DNA from: Enterobacteriaceae bacterium LSJC7
Lineage (GTDB): Bacteria > Pseudomonadota > Gammaproteobacteria > Enterobacterales > Enterobacteriaceae
DNA length: 64,000 bases
Reading direction: 5' to 3'
Assembly: GCA_000302695.1 (NCBI GenBank)
Contig: AMFN01000021.1
Location: forward strand, 1 to 64,000
The position numbers and the translations under genes were made by a program. Positions 26,283-37,057 of this stretch are shown one piece after another; within the stretch, counting starts at the first letter, position 1, and each line of letters starts with the position of its first letter. Below the pieces are notes generated by a model. That model saw only the letters and a list, made by a program, of their open reading frames with translations, did not search any database and had not been told where the DNA came from.

Positions 26283-26702
26283 ATGGCAATGACTTACCAC
26301 CTGGATGTCGTCAGCGCAGAAGAGCAAATGTTCTCCGGCCTGGTCGAGAAAATCCAGGTTACGGGTAGCGAAGGTGAACTGGGTATTTACCCGGGCCACG
26401 CGCCGCTGCTCACCGCCATTAAGCCTGGTATGATCCGCATCGTGAAGCAGCATGGTCAGGAAGAGTTTATCTACCTGTCCGGCGGCATTCTGGAAGTGCA
26501 GACCGGCTCCGTTACGGTGCTGGCTGACACCGCGATCCGTGGTCAGGATCTCGATGAAGCGCGGGCGCAGGAGTCGAAGCGTAAAGCAGAAGAGCATATC
26601 CGTAACTCTCACGGCGACGTGGATTACGCGCAGGCCTCTGCCGAACTGACGAAAGCCATCGCCAAGCTGCGCGTTATTGAGCTGACCCGAAAAGCGATGT
26701 AA
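26283..26702 (+). CDS. atpC: ATP synthase F1 subunit epsilon
   Basis: A 139-residue rotor subunit that inhibits ATP hydrolysis; same length as E. coli. An N-terminal beta sandwich (residues 1-85, with [22 protein letters not shown]) precedes a two-helix C-terminal domain. AAGGAGGGTGAC precedes the ATG. Last gene of the operon, followed by a strong terminator. Confidence 0.97.
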   Translation: MAMTYHLDVVSAEEQMFSGLVEKIQVTGSEGELGIYPGHAPLLTAIKPGMIRIVKQHGQEEFIYLSGGILEVQTGSVTVLADTAIRGQDLDEARAQESKRKAEEHIRNSHGDVDYAQASAELTKAIAKLRVIELTRKAM

Positions 26703-26719
26703 CACAGGCTTGAAAAGTC

Positions 26720-26757
26720 AAAATGCCAGCCAGGGCGACCCGGCTGGCATTTTTTTT
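26720..26757 (+). terminator. atp operon terminator
   Basis: AAATGCCAGCC and GGCTGGCATTT pair over 11 bp around a 10-nt loop, followed by eight T. It lies 18 bp after the atpC stop. Confidence 0.93.
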
Positions 26758-26896
26758 GCCTTCATTTCCTGAAAATGCTTTATTCAGGATTAAAAAAAAG
26801 CGCGAACTGCCCGAAAACAGGGCTTTTCAGGCTGGCAACGATACTTTTTTTGTACCGATAGTCCTAAAATTGAGACTTAACGGTAAGGATAATCGC

Positions 26897-26926
26897 ATGC
26901 GTAACGTGATAATGCTGTTTTTTTAA
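26897..26926 (+). CDS. Possible nine-residue leader ORF upstream of glmU
   Basis: ATG at 26897 with AAGGA 8 bp upstream opens a nine-codon frame, MRNVIMLFF, ending in TAA. It lies 84 bp before glmU. AACGTGA inside the frame and TCACGTT about 20 bp on are inverted copies flanking a run of seven T. It may be a chance frame or a leader controlling glmUS; I have no family match. Confidence 0.25.
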   Translation: MRNVIMLFF

Positions 26927-27010
26927 GCGTCACGTTTTCGCGAGCAAAATATGTAGAAGTTTCCATGGGAAACCGTTTTACTTTCCACACTCTTAAAAGT
27001 CAGGACACGT

Positions 27011-28381
27011 ATGTCAAACAGCGCTATGAGCGTGGTGATCCTTGCAGCAGGCAAAGGCACCCGCATGTATTCCGACCTTCCGAAGGTGTTGCACACTCTG
27101 GCAGGTAAGCCGATGGTGCAGCACGTTATTGACGCTGCGGGCGAGCTTGGCGCGCGTCAGGTTCATCTGGTCTACGGCCACGGCGGCGAGCTGCTTAAAC
27201 AGGCTCTTAGCAATAACACGCTGAACTGGGTATTGCAGGCAGAGCAGCTGGGTACTGGTCACGCTATGCAACAGGCGGCACCGTTCTTTGCCGACGATGA
27301 AGACATCATGATGCTCTACGGCGACGTGCCGCTGATTTCTGTTGAGACACTCTCGCGTCTGCGTACGGCCAAACCGCAGGGCGGTATTGCGCTGTTGACC
27401 GTGAAACTTGATGACCCGACGGGCTATGGCCGTATCACCCGTGAAAACGGCAAAGTGACCGGCATAGTCGAGCACAAAGACGCCAGCGACGAACAGCGCC
27501 AGATTAATGAAATCAACACCGGCATCCTGATGGCTAACGGTGCGGACCTCAAGCGCTGGCTGGCAAAACTGAACAACAACAACGCCCAGGGCGAATTTTA
27601 CATTACCGACATCATCGCGATGGCGTATCAGGACGGGCGTGAAATTGCCGCCGTGCACCCTGAGCGTTTAAGCGAAGTAGAAGGCGTTAACAACCGCCTG
27701 CAACTGGCGAGCCTTGAGCGTGTTTACCAGACCGAGCAGGCGGAGCGTTTACTGCTGGCAGGTGTGATGCTGCGTGACCCGGCGCGCTTTGACCTGCGTG
27801 GCACGCTGGTTCATGGCCGTGATGTGGACATCGACCCGAACGTGATTATTGAAGGCCTGGTCACGCTTGGCAACCGCGTGAAAATTGGCGCCGGCTGCGT
27901 AATAAAAAACAGCGTGATTGGTGATGATTGCGAAATTAGCCCATACAGCGTGGTGGAAGACGCCCGTCTCGACGCTGCCTGCACCATCGGGCCATTTGCC
28001 CGTCTGCGTCCAGGTGCGGAGCTTGAAGAAGGCGCGCACGTGGGTAACTTCGTTGAAATGAAAAAAGCGCGTCTTGGCAAAGGTTCTAAAGCCGGGCACC
28101 TTAGCTACCTGGGCGATGCCGAGATTGGTGACAACGTGAATATCGGCGCAGGCACAATTACCTGCAACTATGATGGCGCAAACAAACATAAAACCATTAT
28201 CGGTGACGACGTGTTTGTTGGCTCCGATACCCAGCTGGTGGCACCGGTCACCGTCGCGCGCGGCGTGACGATTGGCGCAGGTACTACGGTCACCCGCGAC
28301 ATTGAAGAAAATGCGCTGGTTATCAGCCGTGTTAACCAGACCCATATTCAGGGCTGGCAGCGCCCGGTGAAGAAGAAGTAA
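27011..28381 (+). CDS. glmU: Bifunctional UDP-N-acetylglucosamine synthesis enzyme GlmU
   Basis: A 456-residue enzyme that acetylates glucosamine 1-phosphate and then couples it to UTP, giving UDP-GlcNAc for peptidoglycan and LPS. The N-terminal pyrophosphorylase motif is LAAGKGTRM (11-19). The C-terminal left-handed beta helix is seen as I/V-G-D/A-G hexapeptide repeats from about residue 250. Same length as E. coli. It is in an operon with glmS, where E. coli cleaves the joint mRNA near the glmU stop. Confidence 0.97.
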   Translation: MSNSAMSVVILAAGKGTRMYSDLPKVLHTLAGKPMVQHVIDAAGELGARQVHLVYGHGGELLKQALSNNTLNWVLQAEQLGTGHAMQQAAPFFADDEDIMMLYGDVPLISVETLSRLRTAKPQGGIALLTVKLDDPTGYGRITRENGKVTGIVEHKDASDEQRQINEINTGILMANGADLKRWLAKLNNNNAQGEFYITDIIAMAYQDGREIAAVHPERLSEVEGVNNRLQLASLERVYQTEQAERLLLAGVMLRDPARFDLRGTLVHGRDVDIDPNVIIEGLVTLGNRVKIGAGCVIKNSVIGDDCEISPYSVVEDARLDAACTIGPFARLRPGAELEEGAHVGNFVEMKKARLGKGSKAGHLSYLGDAEIGDNVNIGAGTITCNYDGANKHKTIIGDDVFVGSDTQLVAPVTVARGVTIGAGTTVTRDIEENALVISRVNQTHIQGWQRPVKKK

Positions 28382-28599
28382 CGCACGGGGCGAATGCCCC
28401 GTATGTTTTTGCCCTGACTGTGAAAAACGGCAGGGTTGGGTTGAGAGGTAAAATAATAATCGCCTCCTTCCCACGCCGCGCAAAATTGCGCAGGCAATAA
28501 CAATAACCCCACTCTCTACAAGGCTCGGGGCACCGGCACAGCCGGGAATACAGGTCAGCGACAACGCGGGCAAAAATGCCCTGTTCAGGAACTAACATT
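28382..28599 (+). promoter_or_regulatory. glmS 5' leader (GlmZ-controlled region by analogy)
   Basis: A 218-bp space between glmU and glmS; the end AGGAACTAACATT before the ATG resembles the E. coli leader. In E. coli the sRNA GlmZ opens a hairpin that hides the glmS ribosome site. That role is inferred from position only; I did not fold it. Confidence 0.4.
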
Positions 28600-30429
28600 A
28601 TGTGTGGAATTGTTGGCGCAGTGGCGCAACGTGATATTGCTGAGATCCTTCTCGAAGGTCTCCGTCGTCTGGAATATCGTGGCTATGACTCTGCTGGTCT
28701 GGCGGTAGTAGATGCTCAGGGGAATATGACCCGTTTGCGCCGCGTGGGTAAAGTGCAGGCGCTGTCTCAGGCAGCACAAGAACATCCGCTGCCCGGCGGT
28801 ACCGGTATTGCCCACACCCGCTGGGCGACCCACGGCGAGCCTTCCGAAGCGAACGCACACCCGCACGTCTCCGGCCATATCGCGGTGGTGCATAACGGCA
28901 TCATCGAGAACTTTGAACCGCTGCGTGAAGCGCTGAAAGCGCGCGGGTATGAGTTTGTCTCACAGACCGATACCGAAGTGATTGCTCACCTGGTCCATTA
29001 CGAAATGGAGCAGGGCGGCAGCCTGCGCGATGCGGTGATGCGCGCCATTCCGCAGCTGCGCGGCGCTTACGGTACGGTGATTATGGATACCCGTAATCCA
29101 GACGTGCTGCTGGCCGCGCGCTCTGGTAGCCCGCTGGTTATCGGCCTGGGTATGGGCGAGAACTTTATTGCCTCCGATCAGCTGGCGCTGCTGCCGGTGA
29201 CCCGCCGCTTTATCTTCCTGGAAGAAGGCGATATCGCTGAAGTGACGCGTCGCAGCGTGACTATTTTCGACCAGGCCGGTGAGCAGGTCACACGCCCGGA
29301 CATCGAATCTAATCTGCAATATGACGCGGGCGACAAAGGCGTTTACCGCCACTACATGCAAAAAGAAATCTACGAACAGCCGAACGCCATCAAAAACACG
29401 CTGATGGGGCGCATCAATCACGGTGCTATCGATCTCAGCGAGCTGGGTCCGAATGCCGATGCGCTCCTCTCTCAGGTTGAGCATATCCAGATTGTCGCCT
29501 GCGGCACCTCTTACAACTCTGGCATGGTGTCGCGCTACTGGTTTGAGTCCCTGGCAGGCGTGCCGTGCGATGTGGAAATCGCCTCTGAGTTCCGCTATCG
29601 CAAATCGGCGGTGCGCCGCAACAGCCTGATTATCACGCTCTCCCAGTCCGGTGAAACTGCGGATACGCTGGCGGCGCTGCGTCTGGCTAAAGAGCTGGGC
29701 TATCTCGGCTCACTGGCGATTTGTAACGTGCCTGGCTCGTCGCTGGTGCGTGAATCCGATCTGTCGCTAATGACCAAAGCGGGCACCGAAATCGGCGTGG
29801 CGTCTACCAAGGCGTTTACCACTCAGTTGACCGTGCTGCTGATGTTGGTGGCGAAGATTGGCCGCCTGAAAGGTGTGTCTGGCGACGTGGAGCACGAGAT
29901 TGTGCATGCGTTGCAGGCGCTGCCGAGCCGCATTGAGCAGATGCTGTCGCAGGACAAGCGCATTGAAGCGTTGGCAGAAGACTTCTCTGACAAGCACCAC
30001 GCGCTGTTCCTTGGCCGTGGCGATCAGTACCCGATTGCGCTGGAAGGCGCGCTGAAGCTCAAAGAGATCTCTTACATTCACGCCGAAGCGTATGCTGCGG
30101 GTGAGCTTAAGCATGGTCCGCTGGCGCTGATCGATGCCGATATGCCGGTTATCGTGGTAGCACCAAACAACGAATTGCTGGAGAAGCTGAAATCGAACAT
30201 CGAAGAGGTGCGCGCCCGTGGCGGTCATCTGTACGTGTTTGCCGATGAAGATGCAGGCTTCACCAACAGTGAAACCATGCACATCATCTCCATGCCGCAC
30301 GTTGAAGAGGTGATTGCACCCATTTTCTACACCGTGCCGCTACAGCTGCTGTCTTATCACGTGGCGCTGATTAAAGGCACCGACGTGGACCAGCCGCGTA
30401 ACCTGGCGAAATCCGTGACGGTGGAATAA
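28600..30429 (+). CDS. glmS: Glutamine-fructose-6-phosphate aminotransferase GlmS
   Basis: A 609-residue enzyme making glucosamine 6-phosphate from fructose 6-phosphate and glutamine, the entry step to amino-sugar synthesis. MCGIVGAV places the nucleophilic cysteine directly after Met. The glutaminase domain spans about 1-240, with two SIS sugar-isomerase domains from about 280 and 455. The ATG at 28600 gives the E. coli length. The last codons (LAKSVTVE) lie in the conserved TnsD-recognised attTn7 segment. Confidence 0.98.
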   Translation: MCGIVGAVAQRDIAEILLEGLRRLEYRGYDSAGLAVVDAQGNMTRLRRVGKVQALSQAAQEHPLPGGTGIAHTRWATHGEPSEANAHPHVSGHIAVVHNGIIENFEPLREALKARGYEFVSQTDTEVIAHLVHYEMEQGGSLRDAVMRAIPQLRGAYGTVIMDTRNPDVLLAARSGSPLVIGLGMGENFIASDQLALLPVTRRFIFLEEGDIAEVTRRSVTIFDQAGEQVTRPDIESNLQYDAGDKGVYRHYMQKEIYEQPNAIKNTLMGRINHGAIDLSELGPNADALLSQVEHIQIVACGTSYNSGMVSRYWFESLAGVPCDVEIASEFRYRKSAVRRNSLIITLSQSGETADTLAALRLAKELGYLGSLAICNVPGSSLVRESDLSLMTKAGTEIGVASTKAFTTQLTVLLMLVAKIGRLKGVSGDVEHEIVHALQALPSRIEQMLSQDKRIEALAEDFSDKHHALFLGRGDQYPIALEGALKLKEISYIHAEAYAAGELKHGPLALIDADMPVIVVAPNNELLEKLKSNIEEVRARGGHLYVFADEDAGFTNSETMHIISMPHVEEVIAPIFYTVPLQLLSYHVALIKGTDVDQPRNLAKSVTVE

Positions 30430-30460
30430 CGCTGGCAGCACGCATCCCTATGATAAGCCC
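30395..30460 (+). other. Predicted attTn7 target region
   Basis: Tn7 and relatives recognise the last codons of glmS and insert about 25 bp past its stop, which here is near 30454, at the foot of the glmS terminator. No Tn7 end sequence is visible, so the site appears unoccupied. Confidence 0.55.
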
Positions 30461-30480
30461 CGCTCAGGCGGGGCTTTTTT
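30455..30480 (+). terminator. glmUS operon terminator
   Basis: AAGCCCCGC-TCAG-GCGGGGCTT stem of 9 bp followed by T residues, 25 bp past the glmS stop. Confidence 0.93.
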
Positions 30481-30502
30481 GTAAATGAGTGAAGGCGTCA
30501 GG

Positions 30503-30874
30503 CTATTTTATTTTGCTGCTCAGGCTTCTGATATCACTTTCAAGCGCGCTGATTTTTTGCTGGTTATTCTCGACTTTTCTCTGGAGATCGCTGTTCTTAC
30601 TTTCCAGATCGCGACTCTTCCTCTCGGCGTCGTCGTATTTCCTTTCCAGCGCCTCTGTTTTTCTGTTGAGTTCATCAATCTTTTTTATCGCATCCTGAAG
30701 TGCACCCAGCGTGATGTTTGAACTACCGAGCTGATACGCATTCATTCCGTTTTGTAACGTCGCGATGGGATGAGAAGGCGAACTGTAATCGTAAGTAAAT
30801 TCTTTTGCCGTCAGGCTTAACGCCAGAGGGGCGCAGAGCACAAGCGTCGCAAGGCGAATGACGGTTTTTTTCAT
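30503..30874 (-). CDS. Hypothetical exported coiled-coil protein
   Basis: A 123-residue protein that I do not recognise. The start has two lysines and a hydrophobic run ending near LSLTA (about residue 23), a probable signal peptide. The single cysteine (residue 14) lacks a lipobox residue before it, so it is probably not a lipoprotein. Residues 50-123 are charged with heptad spacing (LNRKTEALERKYDD onward), a likely coiled coil. It ends in Lys, as does Lpp, but that may be chance. The ATG at 30874 has AAGGA 8 bp upstream. It stands alone between glmS and pstS, on the opposite strand to both, at the attTn7 hot spot. There is no E. coli K-12 counterpart that I know of. Confidence 0.75.
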   Translation of the reverse strand: MKKTVIRLATLVLCAPLALSLTAKEFTYDYSSPSHPIATLQNGMNAYQLGSSNITLGALQDAIKKIDELNRKTEALERKYDDAERKSRDLESKNSDLQRKVENNQQKISALESDIRSLSSKIK

Positions 30875-30981
30875 GATGTTTTTCCTTATCAAAGGGCGCG
30901 GATTACCTGATAATCACGGTTTGTGACGGTAGCGGCGCGCTGTTGTCATTACAAAGCGGGATGGTAGCCAGCGTGATAAAT

Positions 30982-31013
30982 AAAAATGCCCCTGAAAATA
31001 TTTCAGAGGCATT
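30982..31013 (-). terminator. Minus-strand intrinsic terminator with no recognised gene upstream
   Basis: On the minus strand AATGCC-T-CTGAAA pairs with TTTCAG-G-GGCATT (12 bp with one mismatch), followed by TTTTTATTTA. The plus strand lacks a T-run after the stem, so it works only leftwards. Something between about 31020 and 31340 should be transcribed into it. Confidence 0.75.
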
Positions 31014-31100
31014 GATGAATCGTACTATGCTGGGTCAGTTCTGAATAATGTCGTTGCGTTTGATTTACAAACCTCCTGTACTCAGGCGGATTGGTTTTAC

Positions 31101-31334
31101 TCAAGTATTACCATTATTCTCTGGTACTGCTGCCACTGGGTCTGTTGTGGCAAATTGAGCAGTCTGGCTATTGCGGTTACCTCCTTTTACCCGGTCGTCC
31201 CTGATAAAGATAATGGAGAGTAGTGTCTTTCTGGTCAATGGGTTAGCCTGTAAACAAACAGCAGTATTTGTATGTTTGTCCGCCGGTTTTTCACCAGAGG
31301 TAAAGGTTTTACTGACAATTGCGTTTCGCTTCAA
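31101..31334 (-). CDS. Doubtful 77-codon frame, possible gene remnant or RNA gene
   Basis: An open frame with only a TTG start and no Shine-Dalgarno. A stop codon lies seven codons upstream. The product is basic and polar (KRNAIVSKTFTSGEKPADK at the start), with no domain that I recognise. The terminator at 30982-31013 lies 88 bp downstream. TTGAAG (31329-31334), 17 bp, TAAAAC (31306-31311) could instead be a promoter for an RNA of about 315 nt. I lean towards a remnant or a non-coding transcript. Confidence 0.2.
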   Translation of the reverse strand: MKRNAIVSKTFTSGEKPADKHTNTAVCLQANPLTRKTLLSIIFIRDDRVKGGNRNSQTAQFATTDPVAAVPENNGNT

Positions 31335-31495
31335 TTGAACCGGAGCAGCTGCTTAAATCATTAAATTGGCCTTATCCGTGCCGGGTATTCCTCAGCGCTT
31401 CACCCCTTTCTGTTCTCTTCAAATATCGATATCGCATAATCTAAATGTGCGGCGTTTTATCATCTCTTTCCTGCGCAGGAACCCTTCACGCCTGA

Positions 31496-31546
31496 CTGTC
31501 ATAAAACTGTCATATTTCGTACATGCAGCTGTCACCAAACTGTCCT
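31496..31546 (+). promoter_or_regulatory. Tandem Pho boxes of the pst operon
   Basis: CTGTC direct repeats begin at 31496, 31507, 31529 and 31540, with a degenerate CGTAC at 31518, an exact 11-bp period. They make two 18-bp PhoB boxes (31496-31513 and 31529-31546) one box-length apart. PhoB should activate pstS here under phosphate limitation, replacing a -35. A -10 is expected near 31551-31560 (GCTAATGC). Confidence 0.92.
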
Positions 31547-31603
31547 ATTTTTGCTAATGCACACACTAAACAACTCATTACGTTCACTCCAGCAGGAGAC
31601 ATT

Positions 31604-32644
31604 ATGAAAGCTATGCGTACCACCGTCGCTACCGTTGTCGCCGCGACCCTTTCTCTGAGCGCTTTCTCCGCCTTTGCGGCAGCAAGCCTGACAGGTGCAG
31701 GTGCAACGTTCCCTGCGCCGGTGTATGCCAAATGGGCGGATACCTACCAGAAATCCACCGGTAACAAGGTGAACTATCAGGGTATCGGCTCTTCTGGCGG
31801 CGTTAAGCAGATAATCGCCAATACCGTCGATTTTGGTGCCTCCGATGCGCCGCTGTCTGACGAAAAGCTGGCCGAAGATGGCTTGTTCCAGTTCCCGACC
31901 GTGATTGGCGGCGTGGTGCTGGCGGTGAACCTGCCGGGTGTGAAGTCTGGCGAGCTGGTGCTGGATGGCGCGACGCTGGGTGATATCTACCTGGGCAAAA
32001 TCAAAAAGTGGGACGATCCGGCCATTGCTAAGCTGAACCCGGAGCTGAAACTGCCGTCGCAGAACATCGCCGTGGTACGCCGCGCTGATGGCTCCGGCAC
32101 CTCTTTCGTTTTCACCAGCTACCTGGCGAAAGTGAACGAAGAGTGGAAATCCAAAGTGGGCGCGGGCAGCACCGTGAAGTGGCCGACCGGTCTTGGCGGC
32201 AAAGGTAACGACGGCATCGCCGCATTCGTTCAACGTCTGCCAGGCTCCATTGGCTACGTTGAGTATGCTTATGCCAAGCAGAACAGTCTTGCGTATACGC
32301 GCCTGATTTCTGCCGACGGCAAGTCAGTCAGCCCGACCGAAGATAGCTTCTCCAACGCAGCTAAAGGCGCAGACTGGAGCAAATCTTTTGCTCAGGACCT
32401 GACTAACCAGAAAGGCGACGATGTGTGGCCAATCACCTCCACTACCTTCATTCTGGTCCACAAAGAGACGAAGAAGCCCGAGCAGGCAGCTGAAGTGTTA
32501 AAATTCTTCGACTGGGCCTATAAAGAAGGTGCCAGCCAGGCTAACGAACTGGATTACGCTTCTCTGCCGGACTCTGTGATTGAGCAGGTTCGCGCAGCAT
32601 GGAAGACCAACATCAAAGACAGCTCCGGTAAGGCGCTGTACTGA
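31604..32644 (+). CDS. pstS: Phosphate-binding periplasmic protein PstS
   Basis: A 346-residue binding protein of the high-affinity phosphate ABC importer; same length as E. coli. Signal peptide of about 25 residues ending FSAFA, then [26 protein letters not shown] and [11 protein letters not shown] are phosphate-contact loops. The ATG at 31604 has AGGAG 8 bp upstream. First gene of pstSCAB-phoU behind two Pho boxes. Confidence 0.97.
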   Translation: MKAMRTTVATVVAATLSLSAFSAFAAASLTGAGATFPAPVYAKWADTYQKSTGNKVNYQGIGSSGGVKQIIANTVDFGASDAPLSDEKLAEDGLFQFPTVIGGVVLAVNLPGVKSGELVLDGATLGDIYLGKIKKWDDPAIAKLNPELKLPSQNIAVVRRADGSGTSFVFTSYLAKVNEEWKSKVGAGSTVKWPTGLGGKGNDGIAAFVQRLPGSIGYVEYAYAKQNSLAYTRLISADGKSVSPTEDSFSNAAKGADWSKSFAQDLTNQKGDDVWPITSTTFILVHKETKKPEQAAEVLKFFDWAYKEGASQANELDYASLPDSVIEQVRAAWKTNIKDSSGKALY

Positions 32645-32652
32645 TTGAATCA

Positions 32653-32676
32653 CAGGCCGGCGCTGGCGTCGGCCTG
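32653..32676 (+). terminator. Hairpin between pstS and pstC
   Basis: CAGGCCG and CGGCCTG form a 7-bp stem, extended inside by a partial GCGC/GCGT pairing. There is no T-run. It probably protects or favours the pstS message relative to pstC, as intercistronic hairpins of binding-protein operons do. Confidence 0.5.
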
Positions 32677-32695
32677 ACTCAGATAAAAAGAGTGA

Positions 32696-35369
<2,674 letters not shown>

Positions 35370-35404
35370 CGCACCCGACGACTATCGGATTTGTGGAGTG
35401 TTAA

Positions 35405-36130
35405 ATGGATAACCTGAATCTCAATAAGCATATCTCCGGGCAGTTTAACGCGGAGCTGGAGCATATCCGCACCCAGGTGATGATCATGGGTGGGCTGGTG
35501 GAGCAGCAGCTTTCTGATGCCATTACCGCCATGCACAACCAGGACAGCGACCTGGCAAAGCAGGTGATTGACGGCGACCAGAAGGTGAACATGATGGAGG
35601 TGGAAATTGACGAGGCATGCGTGCGCATTATCGCCAAGCGTCAGCCCACCGCGAGCGACCTGCGCCTGGTGATGGCCATCATCAAAACCATTTCTGAGCT
35701 GGAGCGCATTGGTGATGTGGCGGATAAAATCTGCCGCACGGCGCTGGAGAAGTTCTCGCACCAGCACCAGCCGCTGCTGGTGAGCCTGGAGTCGCTGGGC
35801 CGCCACACGGTGCAGATGCTGCACGACGTGCTGGATGCCTTTGCGCGTATGGATCTCGACGAAGCGGTGCGAATTTACCGTGAAGATAAGAAAGTGGACC
35901 AGGAATATGAGGGCATCGTGCGCCAGCTGATGACCTATATGATGGAAGACACGCGCACCATTCCCAGCGTGCTGACCGCACTGTTCTGCGCCCGCTCCAT
36001 TGAGCGCATCGGTGACCGCTGCCAGAACATCTGTGAGTTTATTTTCTACTTCGTGAAAGGTCAGGACTTCCGCCATGTAGGCGGCGATGAGCTGGACAAG
36101 TTGCTGGCCGGAAGCGATCCGAAAGAGTAA
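35405..36130 (+). CDS. phoU: Phosphate signalling protein PhoU
   Basis: A 241-residue cytoplasmic protein of two three-helix PhoU domains (about 15-110 and 120-225), each with the metal-binding E-R-I-G-D signature ([26 protein letters not shown]). It passes the Pst transport state to the PhoR kinase so that PhoB is shut off when phosphate is plentiful. Last gene of the operon. Confidence 0.97.
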   Translation: MDNLNLNKHISGQFNAELEHIRTQVMIMGGLVEQQLSDAITAMHNQDSDLAKQVIDGDQKVNMMEVEIDEACVRIIAKRQPTASDLRLVMAIIKTISELERIGDVADKICRTALEKFSHQHQPLLVSLESLGRHTVQMLHDVLDAFARMDLDEAVRIYREDKKVDQEYEGIVRQLMTYMMEDTRTIPSVLTALFCARSIERIGDRCQNICEFIFYFVKGQDFRHVGGDELDKLLAGSDPKE

Positions 36131-36151
36131 CGGGTTTGCTCATGTCTTCAG

Positions 36152-36230
36152 ACGGTCTGCTTGCAGGCCGTTTGTCGTTTATACGTTATCAAAACGCGGT
36201 GGAAAAGCCTGGCAACGCGCCAGGCTTTTT
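36152..36230. terminator. Two hairpins between phoU and yieH
   Basis: The first (36152-36171, ACGGTCTGC/GCAGGCCGT) has a weak T-run reading right. The second (36203-36230, AAAAGCCTGGC-AACGC-GCCAGGCTTTTT) has A and T runs on both sides and should end both phoU (+) and yieH (-). Confidence 0.85.
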
Positions 36231-36234
36231 GCTG

Positions 36235-36900
36235 TTAACGGGTAATCGTCCAGCCTTTTTCACGCCACAGCGCAGGTAGCTCAGAAAGCTCGCTAAACAT
36301 GGTGACATTAGGGTGATGAATCGGTTTGTTATGCGGGTCAGCGCACAGGTAATACACCTGCATTCCGGCATCAATACCGGACTGGGCGCCGGCTGCGGAG
36401 TCGTCCACCAGGATGCAGTTTTGCACATTGACCTTCATGGCGTCGGCTGCGTGGAACATCAGCGCCGGATCGGGCTTCCAGCGCTGAATGTCGTAGCCGC
36501 TGTAGAGCTTGTCGGGGAAGTGGTGCAGCATGCCGGTGTTACCCAGCGAGTGCTGCATTTTGCTGACCGGGCCGTTGGATACCACACACATCGGTACCGT
36601 AATTTGCTCAAGCAGCGCGGCGGCACCGTCAATGGGTTTCAGTTCGCTTTCAAACAGCCGCGCCACTTCCGCGCGATAGAGTGGCTCCAGCGTAGCGCGG
36701 TCGACAGTCATACCGTGTTCGGCGATGTTCGCATCGATAATGTCGTACAGTTTCACGCCTTTAAAGCGCCGGAAAACCTCTTCGAGTTCGAGATGAACGC
36801 CATGTTGCGCAAACATGTGTACATAAGCGCGTGAGCAAAGGACTTCGCTGTCGACCAGCGTACCGTCGCAGTCAAAAAATACCGCTTCTATCCGGGACAT
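36235..36900 (-). CDS. yieH: HAD-family sugar-phosphate phosphatase YieH
   Basis: A 221-residue haloacid-dehalogenase-type phosphatase (beta-PGM-like subfamily). Motif I DCDGTLVDSE starts at residue 10 (nucleophile Asp10, acid Asp12). Motif II is CVVSNGP, motif III KPDPALMFHAA, motif IV ILVDDSAAG. E. coli YieH acts on 6-phosphogluconate in vitro. The ATG at 36900 gives the E. coli length; the frame stays open to 36942. Divergent from adeP. Confidence 0.92.
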   Translation of the reverse strand: MSRIEAVFFDCDGTLVDSEVLCSRAYVHMFAQHGVHLELEEVFRRFKGVKLYDIIDANIAEHGMTVDRATLEPLYRAEVARLFESELKPIDGAAALLEQITVPMCVVSNGPVSKMQHSLGNTGMLHHFPDKLYSGYDIQRWKPDPALMFHAADAMKVNVQNCILVDDSAAGAQSGIDAGMQVYYLCADPHNKPIHHPNVTMFSELSELPALWREKGWTITR

Positions 36901-36940
36901 GCCGTTTCCTGTTGATGAAAGTTGAGTCGTTACTTTAAAC

Positions 36941-36956
36941 ACGCAATCGTTGCCGT
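36941..36956. promoter_or_regulatory. Predicted PurR operator upstream of adeP
   Basis: ACGCAATCGTTGCCGT matches the PurR consensus ACGCAAACGTTTGCGT at 13 of 16 positions. It lies between yieH and adeP, about 100 bp before the purine permease gene. Control of adeP by PurR fits its role. Confidence 0.6.
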
Positions 36957-37057
36957 AAAATGATTTTGGTGAAAAAATCGCGTAATCGCCGTTATCCTGC
37001 GGCCATTTTGGTATAGGATGAGCGGCGAATTTTCCTTCTTATCCGGGTCAAATGATG

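Larger units (their letters stand above)
30875..31495. other. Accessory gap between the exported protein gene and the Pho boxes
   Basis: About 620 bp, visibly more A/T-rich than the flanking genes. It holds a minus-strand terminator (30982-31013) and a weak minus-strand frame (31101-31334). I see no transposase, tRNA or direct repeat in it. Confidence 0.5.

Noticed and set aside
26723-26926. 67-codon frame after atpC
   Set aside because: Begins inside the atp terminator stem; only its last nine codons follow a ribosome site, and these are listed separately.
31170-31192. ACCTCCTTTT on the plus strand resembling the 3' end of 16S rRNA
   Set aside because: Match limited to about eight bases plus a nearby TGCGGTT; no further rRNA similarity, so likely chance.
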